A stretch of DNA of 64,000 bases from positions 1-64,000 of the forward strand of contig JBCCXL010000022.1 of the NCBI GenBank assembly GCA_039191605.1. The letters run 5' to 3'. Made by a program: the position numbers and the translations under genes. The first letter of the stretch is position 1. Every line of letters starts with the position of its first letter. Below, one piece after another: positions 24,001-27,201 of the stretch. The notes under the pieces are model-generated. The model ran no database searches and was not told the DNA's origin. It saw nothing but the letters and a program-made list of their open reading frames with translations. Source of the stretch: JBCCXL01 sp039191605. Lineage in GTDB: Bacteria; Acidobacteriota; Thermoanaerobaculia; Multivoradales; JAHZIX01.

Positions 24001-27000
24001 CGATCCTCTCCGAGGCCAGCAGCCGAGACTCCACCTCCCCCAGCTCGATTCGAAACCCCCGCACCTTGACCTGATGATCCCGTCGGCCGAGGAACTCCAG
24101 TCGCCCCTCTAAGGTCCAGCGAGCGAGGTCCCCGCTGCGGTAGAGGCGCGCCCCGGCGGGGACTCCGGGAGCGCGCCCCGCCAAGGGGTGGGGAACGAAG
24201 CTCTCGGCGGTGCGCCGCGGCCGACGGCCGTAGCCCCGGGCCAGCTGGAGTCCGCTGAGGCAGAGCTCCCCCGGCGCCCCCGCCGCCGCCAGGGCTCCCA
24301 GCTCGGCTCCTGATTCTGCCGCGCCAGACTCTGCTGAGCCCAATTCTTCTGAGGGCGAACGGACCTCGAAGATCCAGACCCCCATCTCCGGCAGCGGACC
24401 GCCGATATCCGGCAGACCAGCATCGAGATCCGGCAGACCAGGGCCAGGGGCACCCGGAGCCGACTCTCTCCCCGGCGCCACCTCACCGCTGGTGGCCACC
24501 ACCGTCGCCTCCGTCGGCCCGTAGTTGTTGATCAGTCGAAATCCAGCCCCAGGCGGAGCGGTGACGTGAAGTCGATCCCCGCCGGTGAGCAGATAGCGCA
24601 GCGACGGCAGACCCGCTCCCCGGGAGCGCAAGGTCTCCAGCAGCGCCTCCGCCAGCGGCGTTGGCAGGAAAGTGTGGGTGATCCCGCGGCGCTCGAGCCA
24701 ATCCCCAAGGCGAGGGGGGTCCACCAGCAGCTGGCGAGGCGGGATCACCAGGCAGGCGCCGGCACCGAGGGCGGACCACGTCTCCCAAACCGAGGCGTCG
24801 AAGCCCGGTCCGGCGAGCAGAGTGGCGCGGTCGCCGGGGCCGAATTGGAAGGCCCGCTGATGCCAGTCCACCAGGGCCGCCAAGCCGCGGCGGGTCAACA
24901 GGGTGCCCTTCGGCCTGCCGGTGGAGCCAGAGGTATAGATGACGTAGGCCAGGGCTTCGGGCGCCGATGGCACCGGCGCTTCCGTCATCGGCGATTCCGC
25001 TCCCGAGGATGCCGTCTCCAGCCTTGGAAGAGGCGCCGGCAGCTCGACGGAGGGAGCGAGCCCGACAGCAGGGGCGACCTCGCCCAGGTCGCCAACCCAG
25101 GCCTGGGGCTCTGCGTCCGCCATCAGCGCCCGCAGCCGCTGAATCGGCAAGTTGGGATCCAGCGGCAGGTAGGCCACCCCGGCCCAGGCGCAGCCCAGCG
25201 CCGCCGTGATCAGCTGCGGCGACGGCGGGCAGCAGAGGGCCACCACCGACTCCCCGCCAAGGCCTTCAGAGCGCAGCCGTCTCGCGAAGGCGACAGCACC
25301 CTGGGCTAGCTCACGATAGCTCCAGATGCGGCCGCTCTCTTCCTCCAGGGCCGGCGCCGCCGGTGTCCGGTGGGCCCACTGCCACACCCGCTCGGCGGCA
25401 TCTTCGGGGCCACCGTCAGGAGCTTCGCGCCCCGCCGCGCCACCCCATTCCCCCACCAGCTGCCAGCGCTGGGCGGGGGACAGGATCGAAGCCTGGAAGA
25501 CTGGAGCTCCTGAATCCTCCACCAGCGCCCCCAGCAGTCGCCGAAACCCGGCGATGAAGCGCTCAGCGGTGGTGGCGTCGAAGAGATCTCGCCGGTAGAC
25601 CAGTTCCCCGCGGAGGGAGCCATCCGCCGCCGGCTCTAGCGAGACGGCCCACTCCATCGCCGCCACCTCACGGTGGATCGTCTCCAGGACCCCGACCTCG
25701 ATTCCCGCCAGCGGTCCCTCCGCCTCCCCCTCTCGGTGCAGAAATTTCGCCGGCGGCGTATTCTGCACCGCCATCAGGGCCGAGGTGAGCTCGCGCCCAG
25801 ATCCGAGGGCCTGCTGGAGACGGTGGAAGGAAACGCTCTCGTCGCTCAGGGCTTCGAGGCTGGCGGCGGCCACCCGCCGCAGCCACTGCGCCCAGGTCAG
25901 GTCCTCTCGCCCCACCAGCCGTACCAGCAGAGTGTTGACGAAGAGCCCCACCAAAGGCTCCACCGCCCGCTCGCCGCGGCCGGCGGAGGGGAGCGCCACG
26001 GCAAAATCCAGACGCCCCGCCCAGCGGGCCAGGGCCGCTCCCCAGGCGGCGAACCATAAGGACGCGGAAGACGGTGCGGCGGAGCTCCCGGCACCGAGCT
26101 CTCGTCTCCGCGCATCCAGCGCCTCGACGAGGGGCGCGGAGATGCGGAATCGCACCACGCCGCCGGGCAGGTGGGAGGTCGACCGCCGGCTTCGATCCAC
26201 CGGCAGCTCCAGCGGCTCGCAGCTCCGCAGACGCTCCACTCGGCGCTCCAGCGCCCGCTCCGCGGCGGGCTCCTGCTGCCGCCGCTGCTCCTCCGCGGAC
26301 CAATCCCCGTAGCGCCATCGCGGCTCTTCCAGCAGCGGCGATCCCCTCCCCTGCCGCGAGCCGGCAGCAGCGGCGGAGCCGCGGTGCAGGGCCCCAGAAC
26401 CCCGGCCGGCAGCTCGGCTCCAGGCGATAGCCAAGTCTCGCAACAGTACGCCGAAGGACCAGCCATCACACACGATGTGGGGAACGGCCAGAATCAGGTG
26501 ATGATGTTCGGCCTCGAGACGCAGCAGCGCGCAGCGCAGCAGCGGTGGCTCATCCAGCGGCAGCGCTCGGCGCGCCAGCTGGTGGACCAAGCGCTCGGCT
26601 TCCGGCTCCGCCTGCTGCCGAGGGATCTGGGATAGATCCACCACCGGAAGCAGCTCTTCGGCGGCAGGCAGTCGATCCGCCGCCACGGGAACCTGATGCG
26701 GCCCCTCCTCACCCCCTTCGATGCAGAAACGCAGGGGCTCATGGCGCACCAGCAGCGCCCGCACGGCTTCAGCCAGATGACCGGCGTTTAGGGGGCGGGC
26801 ACACAATGCTCCCCGCAGGCGCAGCCTCCGCACTAGCAGATGGGGCGACGCAGCTCCCCGATGCAGCCGCTCTAAGAAGTAGAAACGCTCCTGGACCGGC
26901 GCCAGCGGCGCGCCCGGCGAATCTCGCCGAGCCCGCTCCAGGGAGCCTTTCCGCAAGGCCTCGCGGGCCTTGTTCAGGCGCCGCTGGAGGGGTGAGGGGC

Positions 27001-27031
27001 CGGAGCCTCCACCAGCAGGGGAATCGGACAT
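1814..27031 (-). CDS. Giant hybrid NRPS-PKS (NRPS-3): C-A-T / KS-AT-T / five C-A-T / TE
   Basis: An uninterrupted 8405-aa megasynthase. Domain order with approximate residues: C1 1-480, A1 (YTSGSTG ~704), T1 1157; KS 1231-1657, AT 1781-2094, T2 2248; C2 (HHIVFDG ~2463), A2 2986, T3 3397; C3 3629, A3 4132, T4 4547; C4 4747, A4 5316, T5 5724; C5 5996, A5 6531, T6 6951; C6 7151, A6 7643, T7 8035; TE (GWSFGG ~8173). Every carrier has the GGHS serine. The expected order of incorporation is Leu, malonate, X, Lys-like, Pro-like, Val/Ile-like, Gly, then release. It starts with a condensation domain, so it needs an upstream acyl or peptidyl donor. The N-terminus carries a basic helix ('LQRRLNKAREALRK'), docking-like. 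The start at 27031 has only a weak Shine-Dalgarno. No E, MT, KR or DH domain is seen. The stop overlaps the MFS start. Confidence 0.95.
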   Translation of the reverse strand: MSDSPAGGGSGPSPLQRRLNKAREALRKGSLERARRDSPGAPLAPVQERFYFLERLHRGAASPHLLVRRLRLRGALCARPLNAGHLAEAVRALLVRHEPLRFCIEGGEEGPHQVPVAADRLPAAEELLPVVDLSQIPRQQAEPEAERLVHQLARRALPLDEPPLLRCALLRLEAEHHHLILAVPHIVCDGWSFGVLLRDLAIAWSRAAGRGSGALHRGSAAAAGSRQGRGSPLLEEPRWRYGDWSAEEQRRQQEPAAERALERRVERLRSCEPLELPVDRSRRSTSHLPGGVVRFRISAPLVEALDARRRELGAGSSAAPSSASLWFAAWGAALARWAGRLDFAVALPSAGRGERAVEPLVGLFVNTLLVRLVGREDLTWAQWLRRVAAASLEALSDESVSFHRLQQALGSGRELTSALMAVQNTPPAKFLHREGEAEGPLAGIEVGVLETIHREVAAMEWAVSLEPAADGSLRGELVYRRDLFDATTAERFIAGFRRLLGALVEDSGAPVFQASILSPAQRWQLVGEWGGAAGREAPDGGPEDAAERVWQWAHRTPAAPALEEESGRIWSYRELAQGAVAFARRLRSEGLGGESVVALCCPPSPQLITAALGCAWAGVAYLPLDPNLPIQRLRALMADAEPQAWVGDLGEVAPAVGLAPSVELPAPLPRLETASSGAESPMTEAPVPSAPEALAYVIYTSGSTGRPKGTLLTRRGLAALVDWHQRAFQFGPGDRATLLAGPGFDASVWETWSALGAGACLVIPPRQLLVDPPRLGDWLERRGITHTFLPTPLAEALLETLRSRGAGLPSLRYLLTGGDRLHVTAPPGAGFRLINNYGPTEATVVATSGEVAPGRESAPGAPGPGLPDLDAGLPDIGGPLPEMGVWIFEVRSPSEELGSAESGAAESGAELGALAAAGAPGELCLSGLQLARGYGRRPRRTAESFVPHPLAGRAPGVPAGARLYRSGDLARWTLEGRLEFLGRRDHQVKVRGFRIELGEVESRLLASERIAEAAVLAVERRGDTALAAYVVPAAKPPRDVEAKESEETSERDASAAEDRVFEALDLDELRRELLESLPEAMVPTGFRVLEAMPTNPSGKVDRRALAALTVRWLGQEGAVTTTAASGELERRILEVWGEVLDLAPRQIDPTRSFFEIGGHSLMAVTVVEKLERALERPVEVALLFRHPSVRQLATALGGGGLEDRSSISSPREAAPASGLLARGPREISRSRAVAVVGMALRFPGADDADTLWSAMRGGEDLLTRFQRQELMEEGWSAQWLDHPDFVPVLGALAAPELFDAPLFGFSPREAQVVDPQHRLFLECCWEVLERAGYDPERYGAGIGVFAGSSPSTYLARVEASPQLMASVPQLQIILGNRPDHLPARVSHTLDLRGPSLGVQTACSTSLSAVHLACRSLLDEECDVALAGGASVRRRRGGHLYEPGGILSADGRCRPFDADSDGTVNGCGVAVVALRRLEDALADGDVIHAVIRGTAMNNDGARRQAFSAPGVEGQIAVIRSALAAAAVEPSTIGYVEAHGTATRLGDPVEVAALRETYGAEAGRETCWLGSIKGHVGHLDAAAGIAGLIRAVLALRHGEIPATAHWRRLNPQIRWSDTPFQVSPEARPWHTPGSGEGAAGPRRAAVSSFGMGGTNAHAVLEEAPPSLSRENSGSPSPSLPPSSLLVLSAATESALEAVTERLVEHLGQEAEEVQQEVQQEAQREAPPLADIAFTLQVGRRPLPWRRTVVAGDGEQVLQALRGAGGPAVRTRHCGDRQRPVVFLLPGQGAQHPSMAADLAAREPRFAAAVDRLLNALAEAPRWRSASAPGLDAEWALGLASELRTALLDPAAAGSEEIARRLRRTELAQPALAIVELALAELWEHWGVRAEAYLGHSVGEWVAAALAGVLEPAEVVCLMALRGELMAAQPPGAMAAVGRGAPWVEEQVEDQLGEQLAAKEGAGARVEIAALNGPRSTVITGPRDAVARCLERWSRQGVEVRSLRTSHAFHSATMEPAAESFRRVLEQVELSPPQRPFFSNLSGRWIRPDEAIDPGYWARQLRRPVRFTDALEELFREPRRVLLEVGPGHALGQLARRHPLRPPETAVISSLPPAGGRGAAPAAAFEHCLESAGRLWLHGVEIDWPQLSATPRRRVELPTYPFERRSYWVPAAGPAGAVAKVSAAELPATADFSADSGDPPAASAAVERAPRPPLETAFVAPRTPWEERLAELYGELLGLGPVGALDDFFELGGHSLLGTRLLSRLRRELGDDLPLDALLTRPVVADLALHLEALSPSTSSEQSSRELEAAPSFSGAEAQPPTSEEGPAAFSQQRLWFLEQLGEVRGLYHERLPLDLRGPVAPGEVEEALVRVVQRQGALRTTFFEQGGEPRQRVLAPTAVRRWLGPMPVVDLRGLEVGERQRIVEGLTLRCGERSFDLEAGPLLRAVLLLLEDGPTHHRLLLAVHHIVFDGWSAGVVARELAVLLEAARRDDRVLPDVARGNDEVRLPPLPSSALEHARRQRAALRGEARAALLAHWRRALEQAPHLELPADRPRGASPQVAGARLRVRWGGVGERLEAFCRRAAATPFEVGLSLYGLLLGRHAQQRDVVIGTPVAGRETEELESLVGFFVNTLPLRFDLGSGSEGFGTLVGRVKTQVRAALARRQLPFEQLVEALMPEREAGRHPFFETVFALQNVEAFRAPAGEIRVAPAPTPLEVSKFELSLALWNEAGGDLVGQWIYRRERFDATTVARLHRRLVTLAESALASPQLPWAQLPWMSAAERHHSLVEWTAPRPHYGFGAVGGTLSEASLEASDFLDLPSRLAASVALHRERIAVVLDAGDALSYDELWRRSGHIALALSRRGVGPDVRVGLAMERSLELLVVLLGVLRSGGCWVPLDPELPAERLDLLRREARLHLVVADHRGAAALVGQHPEGQHREGQEVVLFTELREQSVDGSERGVAVESSEESDGLHPESAAYVLYTSGSTGKPKGVVVSHRALTNRLEYARREDFRRDDAFLHKTTLAFDVSVMEIFGPLLVGGRVEMARPGGHQDPDYLVSLLGQRKMTQASFPPAMLEALLQRRDFAQLSSLRTVITGGETVPADLPERFAAVHSAQLLNRYGPTEATVSVTSWRCRRDGRREPSASLPIGRPVAQAQLAILDPQGCPVPPGVVGQLAIGGPSVARGYLDRAAATAAVFVPDPLAAARGELGARRYLSGDLARWRADGALLFAGRIDRQVQVRGIRVELGEVETALRRLPGVGEAVVVDVPDGGSCRLAAFVVAEDGPSGEASELSDPELSEGELSEAGLRQALRQHLPEVMVPSSVEVLALGERLPVGATGKIDRRRLRQRAQAQEPATASSRAPRGDREIRLAELFREVLGLDEVGAEDDFFDLGGHSLLATQLVARVRQELAPGLPLRDLFEHPSVAALGRHLGDLESRWTQAQEETPEEEPGAESEEAEHGSPGVESESGARGLPASSSIPRVCDQQHGDFPLSPSQQRMWFLDRLEPGGIAYHLPAAARLAAALEPRRLEIALAAVIARHPSLRTVFVESEKGPVQRVQPPRPGEPSLCWIDLRALPASLADSEPRRLARQDYRRPFDLRRGPLWRFFVVRSAAAHHLIFNHHHIVSDGWSAHLLLRDLVAYYADQEAPPAPLELSPADVASWQQRRLAKGELAAALEAWKERLEDLPALDLPTDRPRPALASSRGASEYITLPPPVRDAVLALAGASGATLFMVLTALFGALLGRLSGQRRFAIGTFIAQRDRREMEDLVGFFVNNLALPMDLGPVRPSLPLADYLARCRERILEAFTDQDVPFESVLDAVAPERDRSRSPIFQSLVVLQNFSPPQEGVLGARLEPLAEDSERAHVDLSLVAGELESGDGGRALRLRLLYARDLFDPTTARRWLRALGRMLEFAAREPDCSLAELPLLSAAERHETQTEWGWGAGPETLAGGEGASLHGAVMRWARQQPEMPAVMDLDAARDRPGGQSLSFAQLHHQALAVARQLRRHQLAAGEVVAVAMRRRPGLIAGQLGVLYAGGAYLPLDPSYPPRRLSFMVEDSGARFVVRAADEEPLEAVFGLIPVVVPGDSIGRDLGSGGASVEALYSPTAEQVHRPHPQQSAYLIYTSGSTGRPRGVMVSHLAAAGYVRGAGRRFALGPGQRCLFFSALSFDASVEEVWATLSAGASLVLRDEVETLDPQGFLNACAAARLDVVDLPTAFWHELSAALAAGARQGDPRYPRLTVLGGERLRSGALKRWARHAAPGTSVLNTYGPTEATVVATQWGFRVKELNPGQAQGGPRFPRVPTAVPIGRPVVGAQALVLERQSDRPVGVGIVGELCLAGSCLALGYHRRPAATAHRFLPHPAPVSPGDRLYRTGDLARWRRDGELEFVGRADRQVKVRGFRVEPGEVEERLTRRGEVAQALVLLPPGSGELLAWVVAKGESAATLGDELRQALVAELPAVMVPAAVMVVDSFTRRVGGKVDVEALPRPATQGQGAHPGSASPTAGEGDGLLEDALEDALAQLFGSVLERQPPAPTESFFELGGHSLLATRLVTQVRIQLGFELPLLRLFESPTPRGLARILRQGSAGSAEVQIPPLGEAVVEGPLSFPQRRLWFLHRFEPGPAYNVPAAVRLEGALEVEAFVRALGALEARHGTLRTRLVEGEDEARQRIWPAAPGGPGLEVVDLTALPELRRRELAAELLRRETLLPFDLLRGPVARYRLLRLGASQHLFAFNFHHAMVDGWSIALWLRELELLYRPAQGALSGAIEGEEREGREGAEEAEELPASESPQASDAPSSLPPLPIRYLDFAAWQRGGGSAHQVEERLAFWSQELEGLEALELPLDRPRRPGRGSSRPGSGLRAVLPPALTAGLEALSQRYGATLFMTTLSSLQLLLGRWAGQRDLAVGTPVACRSRAQLEGVMGFFANTLVLRSTLEPRQSFDQLLVAQRRRVVAALTHQDLPFEQLVEAVAPERVLDRTPLFQAFFMLQNLPLRPLRLRGLQVERHLLPATTAKFDLTLALAPPREEAAGGEQALPAGALEAAFEYDRDLFDQTTIRRLMGCWVELLGALVEKPSAAVGELSWLSAAQRHQLVVEWGFGLPLARGDRAALAATGDEPVPANLVQLFDLAAAGRPAAAAVRGEQGQELSYRQLHRRSRRLAHRLLAAGVGRDDVVAIALPRGFDLPVAVLGVLRAGAGYLPLDPSYPPARLAFMLSDAGVKAVIVSRAVAEDPQSSVAEAVRRAYGAEAGAPEAPTTAAAPPLLSPEGLMAAQVPGVSESRPLPQLLSQPLPQPRAQNLAYLLYTSGSTGRPKGVAMAHGPLVNLIRWQREESPAGGGRTLQFAALSFDVSFQELFATWAAGGTLVLIGEEERRDGAALRRHLEAHGVHRLFLPYVALRLLVESSEDRGAPAELAEVITAGEQLVVDEPLRRWFGSASGPRLVNQYGPSECHVVTAETLPREVEGWPALPAIGRPVSGVAARVVDRMAEGALNPVPIGTVGELVLGGAALARGYHRRPALTAQRFVPDPVPRSAAGGERLYRTGDLVRMRPDGRIDFLGRADAQLKVRGHRVEPGEVESILGGERGVGAVAVVVQGEGAQRRLVAYAAAAEGSQSAAGGAPGEELRRRLEDLAQRELPEAWRPAAIVVLETLPRTPSGKIDRRSLEQREDEGASLEAEGEGPREGMESWLAQRWAEVLPHQLPGQLPGRQEDFFQLGGHSLLAARLTARIRAHLGLEVPLRTLFEHPRLAAQARAVEMLRAAGESPAAESAEPAALAAAGGSADPVLVGDSNQPAPLSFAQQRMAFVERMEPGSTLHWISASLRWIGPLQPPALKRALGAVLARHPSLRMILEIDADDLGTARQWPRPISQESAHGGTPEWRPFAAAPPAHQRRPLVELPLVDLQAVPEAALEETVRGVETSWAHGGAGIDLAGGLPARFLLLRRRGLEEAPPESSPVGSSPPNLPTPDRGEPSSPQPRWTLLFTVHHLVSDAWSLGLMLRDLEAAYRRVLRGEEGVPLLPPSPAVSYGDYARWQRRRASEGAFEDPLAARRERLAAAADVELPTDRPRPATQQFAGHSLALNFDAELTAAIESCARSGGATVYMVLLAALQVLVYRLTGGRHFAIASPAAGRRRPELEEVVGLFVNTLALRADLSAPEEDSARLPFSALLERVRLDALDAFAAEEVPFERLVEELAPRRDASRHPVAQLLFAYQSASAPPPVLAGLAQDAAPRRGEGVPVATPFELEISLGPVAGRLEGVARAPAALFDPTTVARWMASWRRILRQVTADGELLVEALELLSGAERAQLSREWARGPEVTGTGSLVERFLYWARQTPEAPALEGVVLEGVAPEGGDREPPTLSYAELEGRSGRLARALRSWGFGDRGAAAECRVGLYAERSIAAVVAILGIVRSGAAYVPLDPREPAERLALIAADADLDLLLCAVEDGTPDSVQDPVQGPVQDPVQDLGAIGPPKEVYDGPRLALGEDGVLLPPPGEISGQAQEGSIDGPADPHQLLYQLFTSGSTGRPKGVAIPHAGVLRLVLSPSYAKLHRRRRSLLAAPLAFDASTAEIWGPLVHGATVVVAPPQAQSLEALGRLVKDRRVDLLFLTSGLFHQMVDGALEDLDGVEDLLTGGDVVSPDHVRRALAARPGRRVSPCYGPTENTTFSSVFQPSTGADVGSTVSIGRPIAGSQIYVLDPRLRPVPTGVEGEIMVGGDGLARAYVGRPALTADRFVPDPFGYGQRLYRTGDQGRWLPSGLLAFLGRRDHQVKLRGYRIELGEVESALLRLPMVGQAVVMALGEGAAGKRLAAFLTLKPGSVDSTSPLSPELSPELSLESQRLAAELRRELAAILPGFMVPATFTVLEELPLTARGKIDRRALAAAEAGFESAVEGGAAALQGPWEELVARHMAELLHRSPDPPRQEHGSEHGPELGPDADFFALGGHSLLATRLISRCRRETGVELPLHVLFEDSTVRALAARLEAAAEQSTDPGLPSLVPGDSDEPAPLSPGQRRLWFLDRLEPESAAYHLPLALRIRGPLEIVALRGALTDLVRRHEPLRTALVLRDGEPVQRVEAPPAAVKLPVVDLCALASARRRSQGQRLVSRALARPFDISRAPLARWALLWLGPGEYIFVLVQHHLITDGWSMRLLLRELSQRYGQHIASRAAPTELSPLPLSYGDFARWQRSLGQRSLEDGARGARALQRRVAALRALPPLALPTDHPRPALRSSVGTSLKLSIPRATADALRQLGRESGTTLFMALLAGYQTLLARLGGQRRFAVGTPVAGREDPRLEEMLGYFAGTVALAATVDLQGSFHQLLRTVRGEVLEALGASGIPFERLVEELGDQRDPAQTPVFQTLFILQNAADDGGAPTWPGLVVEGSGLSLDSGTALYDLVITLRETLEGGLEGVVQSSTALFDATTVRRWMGSFQRVLEALGEDPRQGIADFPLESPAQRQQMLVEWNAAPPARGTLANADFRRLLSMTDPESIAVEAPNSSSWTYRQLERAAETWRQELLRAGLDGDSVVAICGRRSPRLVAALVGCLQAGVTYLPLDFSWPQRRLASMLEDASPRLLLADRGLLDRLPGALPPTLDLDLALAEDSGEGSGAPLPVAAAEPEGLAYLLYTSGSTGRPKGVEVRRRGVANFVADLRRRLGIQPRDRWLAVTTLSFDISVLELYAPLLAGARVVLASSQEASDPRLLAQRIAEGGIRFLQATPATWRLLVDSGWPGNRDLIGLTGGEALTPELASALVSRCAAVYNLYGPTETTVWSSVEGPLPLSWGQRQPVTVPVGRPIAGTTIRLLGSAFQPLPYGAVGELCIAGVGLARGYRHRPAQTAERFVPDAQATTPGQRLYRTGDLARWRSDGRLIFHGRRDHQVKVRGFRIELGEVESVLESLPGVEQVVAAALGERGIGRLVAWVRGDGSLPVLDPESLRGAASELLPSYMVPTQLVVLEVFPLTPNGKVDRRALVKQGVDLVTGEFGELGAESISPRSPMELWVAEAFTEVLGRSVSSVGADFFALGGHSLMALRVALILEERLGRTLSPAVILQFPTVEGLAQRLEDQSLEELQYLQPLVARGGEFPAVPLVLLPPLGGRGLCYTELARCLEPRVRVYAPDSPGITSLGSEAPAVLDSIEAQASFFVEEILRTFPAGPLMIGGWSFGGVVAWEVARQLSRKNRPLTAPLLLLDSLVSSEMEAPPPSLEKMAAQLVESLQIAAAQRFGGSNGGELELILEEEPAVKDLPQEELPPVEESVERMADLVVSAGLLPAAGGRTRHLAFARVLLANAQALAVYRPAALSPDSVPAVFLARALSPVGAEPSGSGPSESGHPESKSMDARWYPPLMSPLIEQELPCRHQDVLRPPALPLLVRALDSLLQSFLEPDLGTIEELSS
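6061..9740 (-). other. NRPS-3 module: C-A(Val/Ile-like)-T
   Basis: The condensation motif reads HHLVSDA (9030-9060), with Ala in place of the usual Gly; the catalytic second His is kept. The adenylation pocket read by eye is D-A-A-F-L-G-C-T-F, which resembles branched aliphatic codes of the Val/Ile type ('...G-x-T-F'). This assignment is moderate. The carrier FFALGGHSLLAT is at about 6170-6195. The loop before the A3 motif is enlarged and contains a 12-bp tandem repeat at 7612-7659. Confidence 0.75.
7612..7659 (-). repeat. 12-bp in-frame tandem repeat in an adenylation-domain loop
   Basis: Four 12-bp units (CCTGAACTGGAT and variants) lie head to tail inside NRPS-3. On the coding strand they give the tetrapeptide series VQDP-VQGP-VQDP-VQD in a surface loop between A2 and A3 motifs. 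Because the unit is a multiple of three, copy-number change would not break the frame. Confidence 0.9.
9741..13255 (-). other. NRPS-3 module: C-A(Pro-like)-T
   Basis: The condensation motif HHAMVDG lies near 12775-12810. The adenylation pocket reads D-V-Q-F-I-A-Q-V-V. Known proline codes are DVQLIAHVV and DVQFIAHVV, so this differs at one position (His to Gln, 'NQYGPSE'). Proline or a related cyclic imino acid is likely but not certain. The carrier FFQLGGHSLLAA is at about 9845-9880. The loop before A3 is expanded and rich in Pro, Leu and Gln. Confidence 0.75.
13256..16720 (-). other. NRPS-3 module: C-A(basic residue?)-T
   Basis: The condensation motif is HHHIVSDG near 16131-16163. The adenylation pocket reads D-A-E-D-V-G-T-V-V. 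Acidic residues at the third and fourth positions suggest a basic side chain such as Lys or Orn, as in lysine codes that begin DAE. The assignment is tentative. The A3 motif has PRG in place of the usual PKG (YTSGSTGRPRG). The carrier FFELGGHSLLAT is near 13375-13395. Confidence 0.7.
16721..20160 (-). other. NRPS-3 module after the PKS: C-A(X')-T
   Basis: The condensation motif HHIVFDG lies near 19621-19652 and must accept a beta-ketoacyl chain from the PKS carrier. The pocket reads D-V-M-S-I-G-R-V-S, which matches no code I know. It is closely related to the second module of NRPS-2 (D-V-V-S-V-G-R-I-S). Both share FDVSVxEIFGPL, TQASFPP and LNRYGPTEATxSVTSW, so the two adenylation domains probably activate the same or a similar residue. 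The carrier FFDLGGHSLLAT is near 16830-16865. Confidence 0.75.
20161..23450 (-). other. NRPS-3 embedded PKS module: KS-AT(malonyl)-T, no reductive domain
   Basis: The ketosynthase (about 22050-23335) shows the active-site Cys in VQTACSTSLS, the His in EAHGTATRLGDP and the His in KGHVGHLDAAAG. The acyltransferase (about 20750-21690) has GHSVGEW with the nucleophilic Ser, and HAFH, the signature of malonyl-CoA selectivity. The carrier FFELGGHSLLGT is near 20275-20305. Only about 75 residues separate the post-AT segment (YPFERRSYW) from the carrier region, so no KR, DH or ER can fit. The module should extend the preceding Leu to an unreduced 3-oxo-4-amino acid unless a trans enzyme acts. Confidence 0.9.
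23451..27031 (-). other. NRPS-3 first module: C-A(Leu)-T
   Basis: The condensation motif is PHIVCDG: the first His of HHxxxDG is Pro while the catalytic His is kept. The pocket reads D-A-W-F-L-G-N-V-V, identical to the published Leu code DAWFLGNVVK over the nine positions I can see, so leucine is well supported. The carrier FFEIGGHSLMAV is near 23550-23575. The whole module is paralogous to the first module of NRPS-2 (shared TSGSTGRPKGTLL, FDASVWE, GITHxFLPTPLAEALL). Confidence 0.85.
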
Positions 27032-27137
27032 AACAAGGACCGCTCAACCCTTCGAGACGAGCGACGAACCCACCCTCGACCGGCGCGGGAGCGCTCCGAA
27101 GAGCTCTTGATCAGGAAACCATCAAGGAATAGAACGC

Positions 27138-27192
27138 GAAGTTTCGTCTCGAAGCCAGAAACTTCAGATTAGCACGAACTAATCGTGACTCA
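27138..27192 (-). promoter_or_regulatory. Leader of NRPS-3 with two inverted repeats and a shared 12-mer
   Basis: The 170-bp gap 27032-27201 is the only sizeable gap within the locus. It holds a perfect 8-bp inverted repeat GAAGTTTC/GAAACTTC (27138-27145 and 27158-27165) and beside it a perfect 6-bp inverted repeat GATTAG/CTAATC (27167-27172 and 27179-27184). Directly next to these, AATCGTGACTCA (27181-27192) is identical to a 12-mer upstream of NRPS-1 (46505-46516). No T-run follows on the minus strand, so an operator or promoter region is more likely than an intrinsic terminator. The function is inferred. Confidence 0.5.
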
Positions 27193-27201
27193 GACGCACT
27201 C

